NCBI GenBank assembly: GCA_012837385.1
Contig: DURH01000001.1
Location: 88,476-152,475, forward strand
DNA: 64,000 nt
Reading direction: 5' to 3'
Source: Bacillota bacterium
Lineage (GTDB): Bacteria; Bacillota; Limnochordia; Darwinibacteriales; Darwinibacteriaceae
Below are positions 24,018-32,623 of the stretch, piece after piece. Numbering within the stretch: the first letter of the stretch is position 1; the number at the start of each line of letters is the position of its first letter. The notes below the pieces were generated by a model that was not told where the DNA came from, searched no databases, and saw only the letters and a program-made list of their open reading frames with translations. The position numbers and the translations under genes were made by a program.

Positions 24018-25148
24018 ATGAAGCGGGCTGTTCTTAGATCAAAGGGTTACCTAGTACTGCTTATGCTGGCCCTGCTTGGGGTTGGATGTACAAATAGTGT
24101 CGATTCGGGCCCACAGATGCTGTATATACCGATTCTGGCTGATGCCTCTTGGCTTTTGGCTGATGGCACCTTTATCAGCGGTGTCGATATGGCCGTGGAG
24201 GAGCTGAATCGGGAGTATGCAGACAAGGGGTTCACCGTGAGGACTGAAGTTATCGATGACCAGGCCAGCTATGAGCTGGGTGTGGAAAAGGCTGCGGAGC
24301 TGGCTGGGGATGCGGCAGTGACCGCTGTGCTGAACCTGCAGAACTTCGATGTGTCCAAGACTACAGGGGATATGCTGGCCAGTGCTGGTAAAGTAGTCCT
24401 CTTTCCCTATGGAGCCTATGACTCCCTCTTTACTAGGGATAACCCCTACCTCTTCTGCGGTGTTCCTTCCTTCGCAGTTTTAGGTGAGGCCATGGCCCGC
24501 TATGTTGATGAGGCAGGCTATCGGCGCGCCGCCGTCTACTACAACGGGGTTCAATCCCAGAACGAACTCGTTACCGCCTTTGAGCGGGCTCTGCTGCATC
24601 GTGAGGCTAAAGTGGTTGACTATGTGTCCTCCATAGTTTCCGCCAGCCATTTCAGCACTATTGATGCCCGCTGGAAAGCTTTAGGGGTGGATGCGGTGGT
24701 GATAGCCCAATACGGGCTGGAACCTGCCTTTCGTGTGCTGGAGATTATCCGGGGCAGCAGCAGTGAGTTGGCCATAATTGGGGAGCCCATCTTCAACCGC
24801 GCCAACGCACTGGCAGTGCACAAAGACATCGCAGAAGGGATGGTAGTTCCCTCCACCTTGGTCCTGGAAGAGAGTGAGAGGTTGTCCTCCTTCCAAGAGC
24901 GCTATCGGGGCAAATATGGACATGATGCGGACACTTGGGCGGTGCAGGGTTATGACATGGTGCGCCTCATCGTTGATACCGCGGTGGAGCTTGGCACCAC
25001 TGATCCAGCCCTTATCGCTCAAGGGCTCCATGCAGAAGGGGGCTACACTGGAGTAGGGCGCAGCATTCAATTTGAGCCTGGAGGGGCCTTGGCTGTGGAT
25101 GTCACTCAGCTGCCTATGTTGACCTGTAGGGATGGACAGTTCCGTTAA
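24018..25148 (+). CDS. Orphan periplasmic-binding lipoprotein, branched-chain amino acid (LivJ) fold
   Basis: A 376-residue lipoprotein: lipobox LLGVGC with Cys 24, then a type-I binding-protein fold of the Peripla_BP_6 class (YIPILADASWLLADGTFISGVDMAVEELNREY; AVYYNGVQSQNELVTAFERALL; DAVVIAQYGLEPAFRVLEI; WAVQGYDMVRLIVDTA). No permease or ATPase is next to it, so it may serve a distant transporter or a sensory role. The ligand is unknown. Its end overlaps no gene; the DUF3574-like gene starts 20 bases later. Confidence 0.78.
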   Translation: MKRAVLRSKGYLVLLMLALLGVGCTNSVDSGPQMLYIPILADASWLLADGTFISGVDMAVEELNREYADKGFTVRTEVIDDQASYELGVEKAAELAGDAAVTAVLNLQNFDVSKTTGDMLASAGKVVLFPYGAYDSLFTRDNPYLFCGVPSFAVLGEAMARYVDEAGYRRAAVYYNGVQSQNELVTAFERALLHREAKVVDYVSSIVSASHFSTIDARWKALGVDAVVIAQYGLEPAFRVLEIIRGSSSELAIIGEPIFNRANALAVHKDIAEGMVVPSTLVLEESERLSSFQERYRGKYGHDADTWAVQGYDMVRLIVDTAVELGTTDPALIAQGLHAEGGYTGVGRSIQFEPGGALAVDVTQLPMLTCRDGQFR

Positions 25149-25167
25149 GATGGGGAGGGAGCGGTCG

Positions 25168-25602
25168 ATGAAGAGGTATCCAACAGTAGTGGTAGTGCTG
25201 GCCTTGGTTTTGGCCTTGCCCAGCTGGGGCATAGTGCATGCCCAGAGTGAGAGCGTGGTAAGATACACACTCTATATAGGACTAAATGACAAAGACACCT
25301 ATCAGCAGGAGATTACAACTCTAGAAGCAGAAGAGATCGTAACGGAAATCGCCTTAAAGTACGTGGATGGGTTTACTCGAGTACTGGCCAAGGGTGCGTA
25401 CACAGATGATCAGGGGGTTGTCACCTATGAAAACACCCTGATCTATGAGTTCATCTATGTGAGCGAAGAGCAGATCAACCAGATCATGGATGAGGTGTTG
25501 TTGGCCCTGAACCAAAACTCCATCCTGGTGGTCCGGGAGGAAGTGGATTGTCAGTTTTATACCGGGGCCTGGGAGGCTGCAGCCCAGCCCAGTGGGAGGT
25601 AA
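25168..25602 (+). CDS. Exported DUF3574-like protein
   Basis: A 144-residue protein with a signal peptide (VVVVLALVLALPSWGIVHA) and a small alpha/beta domain (VVRYTLYIGLNDKDTYQQEI ... KYVDGFTRVLAKGAYTDDQGVVTYENTLIYEFIYV) resembling DUF3574. No function is known. ATG 25168 follows GGGAGGG by about 8 bases. Sits between the binding lipoprotein and a nucleoside hydrolase with short gaps, suggesting a shared transcript. Confidence 0.65.
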   Translation: MKRYPTVVVVLALVLALPSWGIVHAQSESVVRYTLYIGLNDKDTYQQEITTLEAEEIVTEIALKYVDGFTRVLAKGAYTDDQGVVTYENTLIYEFIYVSEEQINQIMDEVLLALNQNSILVVREEVDCQFYTGAWEAAAQPSGR

Positions 25603-25605
25603 TCT

Positions 25606-26532
25606 ATGGAAAAGATCAAAGTAATTCTAGACGTAGATCCAGGCCATGACGATGCCGTAGCTATTCTGCTAGCTGGCAGGCACCCCAAGCTGGAGGTGAG
25701 GGGGATCACTGTGGTAGCCGGCAATCAGGTGCTGGACAAAACCCTGCAAAATGCCCTGAATATCTGTGAGTATGCCGGGCTGGACATTCCTGTGTATGCC
25801 GGCATGAGCAGGCCGCTCCTCAGGGAGCAGGTCATTTCCACAGTGCATGGAGAATCGGGTTTGGACGGAGTGGAGTTTGGCACGGTCGCCAAACGAGCTG
25901 AGGATCAGCACGCAGTTGATTTTATAATTAAGGAAGCGCTGGCCAGCCAGGGGGACTTGGTGCTGATTCCGGTGGGACCCCTGACCAATATCGCAATGGC
26001 CCTGCTGAAAGAGCCTAGGATCACCAAGGGCATCAAGGAGATCGTCCTGATGGGTGGTGCCTGTGGACAGGGCAACTACACGGCATCGGCAGAGTTCAAC
26101 ATCTTTGCTGATCCTGAGGCGGCCCACATAGTGTTCAGCAGCGGGCTGCCCCTGACCATGGTGGGACTGGATGTAACTAACCAGGCCATCGCCTATCCCC
26201 ATGTCTTGGACAGGATCAAGGGCTTGGGCAGCAGGGTGAGCAGGATGGTGGTGGACTCCATGCAGTCCTACTACGCTGCTTACCTTACTCTGGGAGACTG
26301 GCCGGGGCCGGCTGTGCACGATGTGTGTGCCGTGGCCTATGTAATTGACCCCAGTATTCTGCAGGTGAAGAAGGCCCGTGTGGATGTGGAAACGAACGGG
26401 GGGCTGACCTATGGCAGGACTGTGTGCGACTTTCGAGCCGCTCCTGACAGGCCAGCTAACGCTCAGGTGGCGGTGGGGATTGACCAGGAGAAGCTGTGGG
26501 ATCTGCTGATCTCAGTCTTGGAACAGTACTAA
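25606..26532 (+). CDS. Ribonucleoside hydrolase, IunH/Rih family
   Basis: A 308-residue cytoplasmic enzyme hydrolysing the N-glycosidic bond of nucleosides to ribose and base. The N-terminal calcium/ribose site DVDPGHDDAVAILLA is intact, with VHGESGLDG, PVGPLTNIAMAL, EFNIFADPEAA and HDVCAVAY later, as in the inosine-uridine-preferring family. Substrate range cannot be set from sequence. Starts 3 bases after the DUF3574-like stop and ends at a terminator. The ribose-type ABC transporter just downstream would be a logical partner. Confidence 0.92.
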   Translation: MEKIKVILDVDPGHDDAVAILLAGRHPKLEVRGITVVAGNQVLDKTLQNALNICEYAGLDIPVYAGMSRPLLREQVISTVHGESGLDGVEFGTVAKRAEDQHAVDFIIKEALASQGDLVLIPVGPLTNIAMALLKEPRITKGIKEIVLMGGACGQGNYTASAEFNIFADPEAAHIVFSSGLPLTMVGLDVTNQAIAYPHVLDRIKGLGSRVSRMVVDSMQSYYAAYLTLGDWPGPAVHDVCAVAYVIDPSILQVKKARVDVETNGGLTYGRTVCDFRAAPDRPANAQVAVGIDQEKLWDLLISVLEQY

Positions 26533-26559
26533 GCAGTACAAAATACTAAGGAATTCTTG

Positions 26560-26590
26560 AGGGGTGCAAACTTGCTTGCACCTCTTTTTT
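26560..26590 (+). terminator. Intrinsic terminator after the nucleoside hydrolase
   Basis: AGGGGTGCAA/TTGCACCTCT stem with one G-U, then T6. Confidence 0.88.
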
Positions 26591-26683
26591 GCGTGCTCTG
26601 CTCTAAGAGGTGTCTGAAATAAACCTGGTAACGGAGCGAAGCTGTAAAATAGGAACTAGTCTTATAAATGTGTGAAAATAGTA

Positions 26684-26808
26684 ATTGCCGACTTAGAACG
26701 GCAATCAAGTGAAATTAAGGAGGATTTCACAATCAGGCATAGAAATATGCAAGTGGAAACATTCATAACTATACAGCTGTAATTTTCTAGCTGGCGTTAT
26801 GAATGTTT
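26684..26808 (+). other. Hairpin-rich untranslated leader before the ribose-type transporter
   Basis: The 380-base gap 26533-26913 holds no gene I can support. Three successive inverted repeats occur: ATTGCCG/CGGCAAT (26684-26705); GTGAAAT/ATTTCAC (26709-26730) whose loop carries TAAGGAGG; and a 13-bp perfect pair AAACATTCATAAC (26757-26769) and GTTATGAATGTTT (26796-26808). The AAGGAGG is not followed by a usable start codon. No known riboswitch class is recognised. Confidence 0.5.
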
Positions 26809-26913
26809 TCGGTGAAGAGGCGCTTTTTTCGCGATCTGCAAAGGGACAGATGGGCAGTAAGGTATCTAGAACTGCAGCTGTATGGGTCGAATCTTTGGAT
26901 GGGAGTGGTGAGT

Positions 26914-28404
26914 TTGGATCAAGGCTATGTTGTACAGATGCAAGGAATCACCAAAGAGTTCCCCGGTGTTGTAGCGCTGAACGGTGTTGATTTCAACTTG
27001 AAGAGGGGAGAAGTCCATGCCTTGGTGGGTGAAAACGGGGCAGGTAAGTCCACTCTGATCAAAATTCTCTCTGGAGCTTACCAAATGGATCGCGGCGAAA
27101 TCCGCATCAATGGGCAAAAGGTGAACATCTCCAGCCCCAGGCACTCTCAGGAACTTGGCATCAGCGTGATCTATCAGGAGTTCAACCTGGTTCCCTATCT
27201 TTCCGTGGCAGAAAACATCTTCCTAGGCCGAGAGTCCATGAGCAACGGCGTCTTCATCAATAACAAGGAGAACAGGGCCAAGGCCCAGGAGCTCTTGGAC
27301 CGCTTGGAACTAGAGATCAGTATCGACGACACTGTTGCCGATTTGGGAGTTGCTCAGCAGCAGATGGTAGAGGTGGCCAAGGCCCTTTCCATGCAGGCCA
27401 GTATTATCGTAATGGATGAGCCCACCTCAGCCCTGGGCAACCGCGAAATTGAGCAGCTGTTTCGGACCATCGAAAAAATGAAATCCGAAGGGATTTCCAT
27501 TATATATATCTCTCATCGGTTGGAGGAGTTGTGGCAGATTGCAGACCGGGTCACGGTCCTCAGGGATGGGCAATTCATTACCACCTCAGATATGGAGACC
27601 ATGGACAAGGATCAGCTGATCAAGTACATGGTGGGAAGGGATCTCACTGAACAGTTCCCGGAACGGAATGTATCGTTGGGAGAAGAGATTCTGAGAGTCG
27701 AGAACCTGAGCAAAAAAGGGGTTCTGGAGAACATCTCCTTCAACCTCAGGAAGGGCGAAGTAGTGGGCTTTGCCGGACTGGTTGGCTCTGGCCGCACTGA
27801 GCTGATGCGCTGCCTTTTCGGGGCAGATCGCTTCGAACAAGGAAAGATCTATCTCGAGGGCAGGGAAATCGAGATCAAGTCACCGCGGGATGCCATTGGC
27901 CATGGCATAGGCTTTATCACTGAAGACCGTCAGCGGCAGGGTTTGATGCTGGTAAGGCCTGTTAAGGAGAACATCACCGTCACTGCCCTAGACAGGGTAA
28001 TCAGCAACCTCTTGATCGACCACAGCGAAGAAAGGCGCATCGCCGAGGACTTAGTTGACAAGCTGCGGATTAGGACTCCTGGTTTAGAACAGGAGGTAAG
28101 ATACCTAAGCGGCGGAAACCAGCAGAAGGTAGTTATCTCCAAATGGTTGTTGGAAAAAGCCAAAATCCTCATTTTTGACGAGCCTACGCGGGGAATCGAT
28201 GTGGGAGCTAAGAAAGAGGTGTACAGCCTCATCAACGAACTAGTGGGCCAGGGGGTGGGCGTTATTATGGTATCTTCTGAGCTCCCAGAGATCTTGGGGA
28301 TGAGCGACAGGATCTATGTGATGAGCGAAGGGAGGATCACTGGTGAGTTAGGATCACAAGAAGCTACCCAGGAAAAAATCCTGCAATATGCCACAGAGGA
28401 GTGA
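26914..28404 (+). CDS. Ribose/galactose-type ABC transporter ATPase (RbsA/MglA family)
   Basis: A 496-residue protein with two ATP-binding domains, as usual for this class. First domain: GENGAGKSTLIKILSG, IYQEFNLVPYLSVAENIFLGR, VMDEPTSAL. Second: GLVGSGRTELMRC, VRYLSGGNQQKVVISKW, IFDEPTRGIDVGAKKEVY. The frame is open further upstream, but only sequence from MQGITKEFPG on is family-like; TTG 26914, 8 bases after GGGAG, is preferred, GTG 26908 is an alternative. Overlaps the permease gene (ATGA-like). Confidence 0.85.
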   Translation: MDQGYVVQMQGITKEFPGVVALNGVDFNLKRGEVHALVGENGAGKSTLIKILSGAYQMDRGEIRINGQKVNISSPRHSQELGISVIYQEFNLVPYLSVAENIFLGRESMSNGVFINNKENRAKAQELLDRLELEISIDDTVADLGVAQQQMVEVAKALSMQASIIVMDEPTSALGNREIEQLFRTIEKMKSEGISIIYISHRLEELWQIADRVTVLRDGQFITTSDMETMDKDQLIKYMVGRDLTEQFPERNVSLGEEILRVENLSKKGVLENISFNLRKGEVVGFAGLVGSGRTELMRCLFGADRFEQGKIYLEGREIEIKSPRDAIGHGIGFITEDRQRQGLMLVRPVKENITVTALDRVISNLLIDHSEERRIAEDLVDKLRIRTPGLEQEVRYLSGGNQQKVVISKWLLEKAKILIFDEPTRGIDVGAKKEVYSLINELVGQGVGVIMVSSELPEILGMSDRIYVMSEGRITGELGSQEATQEKILQYATEE

Positions 28405-29399
28405 GTGAAATGATCAAATCATCGCCAAGAAAGCTTGCACCGCAGAGAAGGCTGGACTCTTTCAGGAAGGAATTGGGGGCTCTCACCGGTTTGATCCTCT
28501 TGTGCATTGTGATGTCTTTTGCCTCTCCTTACTTCCTTTCTTTGACCAACCTGATGAATGTCCTGCGGCAGTCCACCCTAATTGGTATAGTTGCCGCAGG
28601 CATGACCATGATCATTATCACCGGCGGAATTGATCTGTCCGTGGGGTCGGTTCTCAGCCTGTCCAGCTGTTTGACCGCTGGAATGATCATTTGGTATGGC
28701 TGGAACGTGTGGTTATCCGTGGCGCTGGGCATTATTATCGGTGCTGTATTTGGCCTGCTGAACGGCTTGCTTATCACCCAGATCCCGCTGCCTCCCTTTA
28801 TTGCCACCCTGGGCATTATGGGAGTAGCCAGAGGTTTGGCCTTTGTTTACACAGGCGGGGCACCCATTTACACCTTCCCTAAATCCTTTAGGTATCTTGG
28901 TCAGGGCATGATCGGACCTGTTCCTTTTCCCGTAATTCTCATGCTGATCATTTATGTGCTCTTCTACATCCTCCTGAAGCGCACGAAACTGGGGCGCTAC
29001 ACATATGCCATTGGAGGCAATGAAGAGGCGGCCATTCTCTCAGGAATCCAGGTGGGCAAGTTCAAGACCGTGGTGTACGCCTTAACAGGGGCTTTAGCAG
29101 CTCTGGCAGGCATGATCCTGGCAGCCCGGCTGGACGCCGCTACCTCGGTGGCAGGGGATGGCTTTGAGCTAGACGTAATTGCCGCTGTAGTAATCGGAGG
29201 AACCAGTCTGAGCGGGGGACAAGGCGGAGTAATCGGATCCCTCATCGGTGCCCTGATCATGGGCGTGGTGAGAAACGGCCTCAACCTGCTCTTAGTATCC
29301 TCCCACTGGCAGAGGGTGATCTTGGGAGTTATTATCCTGGTTGCTGTTACCGTTGACGTATTGCGGAAGAGAGGAGTGTTTGTAAAGAGCAGGGGGTGA
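28401..29399 (+). CDS. Ribose-type ABC transporter permease (RbsC family)
   Basis: A 332-residue multi-helix permease with RbsC landmarks AAGMTMIIITGGIDLSVGSVLSL, GLLNGLLIT..PPFIATLGIMGVARGLAFV, and YAIGGNEEAAILSGI. It forms the membrane channel with the dual-ATPase protein encoded just before. Confidence 0.93.
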   Translation: MSEMIKSSPRKLAPQRRLDSFRKELGALTGLILLCIVMSFASPYFLSLTNLMNVLRQSTLIGIVAAGMTMIIITGGIDLSVGSVLSLSSCLTAGMIIWYGWNVWLSVALGIIIGAVFGLLNGLLITQIPLPPFIATLGIMGVARGLAFVYTGGAPIYTFPKSFRYLGQGMIGPVPFPVILMLIIYVLFYILLKRTKLGRYTYAIGGNEEAAILSGIQVGKFKTVVYALTGALAALAGMILAARLDAATSVAGDGFELDVIAAVVIGGTSLSGGQGGVIGSLIGALIMGVVRNGLNLLLVSSHWQRVILGVIILVAVTVDVLRKRGVFVKSRG

Positions 29400-29461
29400 T
29401 ATGGGCTAAGGGAGTGTAGTTTGTAGACTAACCACAATTAAGACAAAAGGAGGACTACAGC

Positions 29462-30385
29462 ATGAAGAAGTTAGTTGTGTTGGTAATGGCTCTTCTGATG
29501 GTGACCGGTGGTGCCATGGCCGCTGACAAGATCGAGGTTGCTATGATCTCTCCCGCATTGACAAGCACCTTCTATCTGGCCACAAATGCAGGTGCTACTG
29601 AGGTAGCTGAAGAGCTCGGCTGGCAGCTGCATAAGCTAGCTCCCGATAGAGAGACCAACTTTATGGCACAGGTGGGTATGGTAGAAGACATGATCCAGCG
29701 GAACGTGGACGCCATTGCCATTTGCGCCATCAATGACAAGGCGGTTGTCGGTGCTGTGGAGAAGGCTAATGAAGCTGGTATTCCCGTTTTCGTCTTCAAC
29801 TCCCTAACCGAGCTGCCTGGCGGCGAAGTAGTAGCCTACGTAGGTTATGACCAAAGGGCTGGCGGCCGCAAGTGCGGCCTGGCGGCAGTTGAGATGCTGC
29901 ACAGCAAGTATGGTGAGTTCAAGGGTAAGATCGCCATCCTAGAAGGCGTACCTGGCTACCACACCACTGAGCGCAAGGGTGGGTTCATGGAAGTTCTCGA
30001 GAAGTTCCCCGAGATCGAAATCGTAGCTTCTCAGCCTGCTGACTGGGAGCGCGAAAAGGGCATGAATGTAACCGAGAACCTCCTGCAGGCCATTCCCGAT
30101 CTCGATCTGGTCTTTGGCTGCAGCGACGCCATGGCCCAAGGCGCAGCCCAAGCTGCCCGTTCCATGGGTAAAGATATCTTTACCATTGGTATCGACGGCA
30201 ACCCCGATGCCATCGAAGATGTGGCCAACGGCAGACTAACTGCTACTCTGGCTGTATTCCCAGTTGAGATGGGACGCCTGACCATTAGGGCCATCAAGGA
30301 TTACTTTGATGGAAAAGACGTTCCCTACATGATCAAGACCCCAACTGAAATCGTTGATTTGGACAACTGGGAAAGGATTGAGTAA
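29462..30385 (+). CDS. Ribose-type ABC transporter substrate-binding protein (RbsB family)
   Basis: A 307-residue exported protein: signal peptide KKLVVLVMALLMVTGGAMA, then a Peripla_BP_4 fold (VAMISPALTSTFYLATNAGATEVAEEL; VDAIAICAINDKAVVGAVEKANEAGIPVFVFNS; FTIGIDGNPDAIEDVANGRLTATL). AAAGGAGG precedes the ATG. Adjacent nucleoside hydrolase suggests a pentose or nucleoside ligand, but no kinase accompanies the set. Ends with a very strong terminator. Confidence 0.92.
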   Translation: MKKLVVLVMALLMVTGGAMAADKIEVAMISPALTSTFYLATNAGATEVAEELGWQLHKLAPDRETNFMAQVGMVEDMIQRNVDAIAICAINDKAVVGAVEKANEAGIPVFVFNSLTELPGGEVVAYVGYDQRAGGRKCGLAAVEMLHSKYGEFKGKIAILEGVPGYHTTERKGGFMEVLEKFPEIEIVASQPADWEREKGMNVTENLLQAIPDLDLVFGCSDAMAQGAAQAARSMGKDIFTIGIDGNPDAIEDVANGRLTATLAVFPVEMGRLTIRAIKDYFDGKDVPYMIKTPTEIVDLDNWERIE

Positions 30386-30405
30386 TCATCTAGACCCTTT
30401 AGAGC

Positions 30406-30440
30406 AGAACCTCCCCGCCAAGCGGGGAGGTTCTATTTTT
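30406..30440 (+). terminator. Intrinsic terminator of the ribose-type operon
   Basis: AGAACCTCCCCG/CGGGGAGGTTCT with a five-base loop, then ATTTTT. Confidence 0.93.
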
Positions 30441-30449
30441 AAGGCACTG

Positions 30450-30458
30450 TGATACAAT
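30450..30458 (+). promoter_or_regulatory. Extended -10 promoter element
   Basis: TGATACAAT within CACTGTGATACAAT, 25 bases before the EamA gene. The same 14 bases precede pyrG. Confidence 0.5.
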
Positions 30459-30482
30459 AGTGGTGGACAATCTAGATAAGGA

Positions 30483-31433
30483 ATGAACATATTGGTAGAA
30501 AGCAAGCTTTGGACGAACAAGTACTTCGCAGCACTAATGGCGGTTCTAGCCTGCATTTTGTGGGGCAGTGCCTTTCCTGTGCTCAAGGTTACCTATGCCG
30601 AGCTGCAGATCGCACCTGATGACATCTCAGCCCGTATGTTAATCGCTGGAGCCAGGTTTCTTTTAGCAGGTCTGATGGTGTTTGCAGCGCAGCGCTTCCT
30701 AATGGGCGAGGGGGTGGGGGTGCCCCGGGATAGGCTGCCTTCCCTGTTTTTACTGGGGCTGGCCCAAACTGGACTGCAATACTTCTTTTTCTATAACGGA
30801 GTGGCGGTAGTAAGCGGGATCAAAAGCGCCATCCTCAATGCCGTGGGGAACTTCTTCGTGGTTCTCTTGGCCCATTTCATTTACACCAACGACAGACTGA
30901 ACTGGGGAAAGGTAGTGGGCTTAATCGCTGGGTTCGCAGGGATTGCCACTGCCAACTGGGTCCCCGGTACGGCGTTGACCTGGGACTTTCGCTTGCGCGG
31001 TGAGGGCTTTATGGTTCTCGCTGGGCTCACCAGCGCCTTTGGTACATTTTACGCGAAACGACTGGGCAGGAGCTTAAACCCCATTGCAGTGAATGCCTAC
31101 CAGCTCTCTCTGGGCTCACTCCTGCTCTTACTTCTCGGCGGACCGGCACTGGCCGAGGGCACCCTGCGTCCCAGCCCCCTCTTTTGGGTTCTGTTCATTT
31201 ACTCCGCCTTTCTCTCAGCAGCTGCCTTTTCCATCTGGTACATCCTGTTGAAGCACAACAAAGCGGGGGAGATCACAATCTACCGTTTTGTGATCCCCAT
31301 CTCTGGAGCGGTTTTGTCAGTCCTGGTGCTGCCTGAGGAGCAGTTCACCTCCTCCATTTTGGCAGCGCTGCTCCTGGTTACTGCGGGGATCATTGCCGTG
31401 AACTACTGGCAGAGGAGTGGCTCGAAGAGATAG
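30483..31433 (+). CDS. EamA/DMT-family transporter
   Basis: A 316-residue inner-membrane protein with about ten helices in two EamA repeats (ILWGSAFPVLKVTYA near 25; FGTFYAKRLGRSLNP near 185; second repeat ending LLLVTAGIIAVNYW). The family exports amino acids, nucleosides or other metabolites; no specificity can be read. ATG 30483 is listed, but AAGGA touches it, so TTG 30492 may be the true start. Convergent with the DeoR gene 6 bases on. Confidence 0.88.
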   Translation: MNILVESKLWTNKYFAALMAVLACILWGSAFPVLKVTYAELQIAPDDISARMLIAGARFLLAGLMVFAAQRFLMGEGVGVPRDRLPSLFLLGLAQTGLQYFFFYNGVAVVSGIKSAILNAVGNFFVVLLAHFIYTNDRLNWGKVVGLIAGFAGIATANWVPGTALTWDFRLRGEGFMVLAGLTSAFGTFYAKRLGRSLNPIAVNAYQLSLGSLLLLLLGGPALAEGTLRPSPLFWVLFIYSAFLSAAAFSIWYILLKHNKAGEITIYRFVIPISGAVLSVLVLPEEQFTSSILAALLLVTAGIIAVNYWQRSGSKR

Positions 31434-31439
31434 CGTTCT

Positions 31440-32204
31440 TCACTCTGGGAAGATAACCTCCACGCCTGCCGACTCCAGATGATGGAGCCATTTATCTGAG
31501 GGCCGCTGATCCGTCACCAAGTAATCAAGGTCCTGGACGGGGCAGACCAAGCGGTAGGAGATTTCATCAAACTTCGTGTGGTCGCATAGAAAGACCGATT
31601 TGCGTGTTCCTCTGATCATTTGCTGCTTTAAGTAGGCATCTTCTTCATTGACATCGGTTACGCCTTCCTCCAGGGAGATGGAGCGGGCGGAAAAGAAGAG
31701 GATGTCTGTACGGTATTCGGAGATGCGCAGCCTAGTGGTTTCGCCTATGAAGCCTCGGGAAAAGGAGCTCATCCAGCCCCCCGTGCAGAATATCCGTGCG
31801 GAATGGAGCTGATCCAAGCAGTCCAAGGCTAACTGCGCGCTGTTAGTGAGGATTTTCAGGTTCTCCTTGTCCTTGAGGTAACGGGGCAGATAAGCCACGG
31901 TACTGGTGGTGTCCAAGGCGACAAACTGATTATCGGTGACTAAGTCTGTGGCAAGTTCCGCAATGATCTCTTTTGCTGCTCGATTTCTCTCTTTCCGCAT
32001 GAAAAAGGGAATTTCATTGCTCGGATGCTCGATTAGCTTTGCCCCACCGTAAAAACGGCGTACCAGGCCTTCCTGCTCCAACTGGGCGAGATCCCTCCTA
32101 ATGGTGGAGCGGCTGACATACAGCTTGTCTGCTAGGTGGTGGACATAGACCACCTTTTTTGTCTTCAGCTCTTCTCTAATCAGTTCAACTCTGTCTATAC
32201 CCAA
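31440..32204 (-). CDS. DeoR-family transcriptional regulator
   Basis: A 254-residue regulator: N-terminal DeoR HTH (VELIREELKTKKVVYVHHLADKLYVSRSTIRRDLAQLEQEGLVRRFYGGAKL) and a C-terminal DeoRC sensor domain (ALDTTSTVAYLPRYL; FCTGGWMSSFSRGFIGETT; VFLCDHTKFD). This class usually responds to phosphorylated sugars. TTG 32204 is used, preceded by GAGGAG at 10 bases; frame upstream is not family-like. Divergent from an AfuABC-type transporter, its probable target. Confidence 0.87.
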   Translation of the reverse strand: MGIDRVELIREELKTKKVVYVHHLADKLYVSRSTIRRDLAQLEQEGLVRRFYGGAKLIEHPSNEIPFFMRKERNRAAKEIIAELATDLVTDNQFVALDTTSTVAYLPRYLKDKENLKILTNSAQLALDCLDQLHSARIFCTGGWMSSFSRGFIGETTRLRISEYRTDILFFSARSISLEEGVTDVNEEDAYLKQQMIRGTRKSVFLCDHTKFDEISYRLVCPVQDLDYLVTDQRPSDKWLHHLESAGVEVIFPE

Positions 32205-32241
32205 TCTCGTACCACTCCTCTGCGTGTTCGCGCTCAACTTC

Positions 32242-32274
32242 GAGCAAATGAGCACCTAGTCGTGCGCTTTGCTC
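32242..32274. promoter_or_regulatory. Interrupted palindrome in the DeoR/transporter divergent region
   Basis: GAGCAAA...GCAC (32242-32255) against GTGC...TTTGCTC (32262-32274), centred on CTAGTC. It lies between the DeoR start and the rightward promoter, a natural place for a DeoR operator (inference). Confidence 0.4.
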
Positions 32275-32291
32275 ATTTTACCATGTTCCCC

Positions 32292-32320
32292 TTCAAAGTG
32301 CAAGAACTTTACTCTATAAT
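32292..32320 (+). promoter_or_regulatory. Promoter for the AfuABC-type operon
   Basis: TTCAAA (32292-32297), 17-base spacer, TATAAT (32315-32320). Confidence 0.6.
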
Positions 32321-32326
32321 AACAAG

Positions 32327-32623
32327 AGGGTCACTATATGCCGGCAGCAGCGATACTTCAGCCCCAAAGCCGCAACTCTGGGGCGTCTTGTGTTGGGGGG
32401 GAGAACCTGTTGTGACTTGCCTGCAGGCGTTCAAGCTGGTAAAATCAATGGGGTGTTCTGATTGGTCATTGGTTTCCAGAAAAAGCGTGGCAGAAGTTTG
32501 TTAAAGGTGTTTGGCTGTGGATGGCGAATCTGTGAATGCTGCGTTCAAATTGCTCAATTGGTGAACCTAGGCTGTTCAGATCACCGATTACGGTGCCGCA
32601 GTAAGGGATAAGGAGTGAGTAGT
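32327..32623 (+). other. Long untranslated leader without recognised gene
   Basis: About 295 bases separate the promoter from the ATPase start. They contain one hairpin (GCCCCA/TGGGGC, about 32356-32379) lacking a T-run and no supported open frame. I do not recognise a known riboswitch class here. Confidence 0.4.

Noticed and set aside
26803..26913. N-terminal extension of the RbsA-type ATPase
   Set aside because: The in-frame residues are not family-like and the candidate starts there lack ribosome binding sites.
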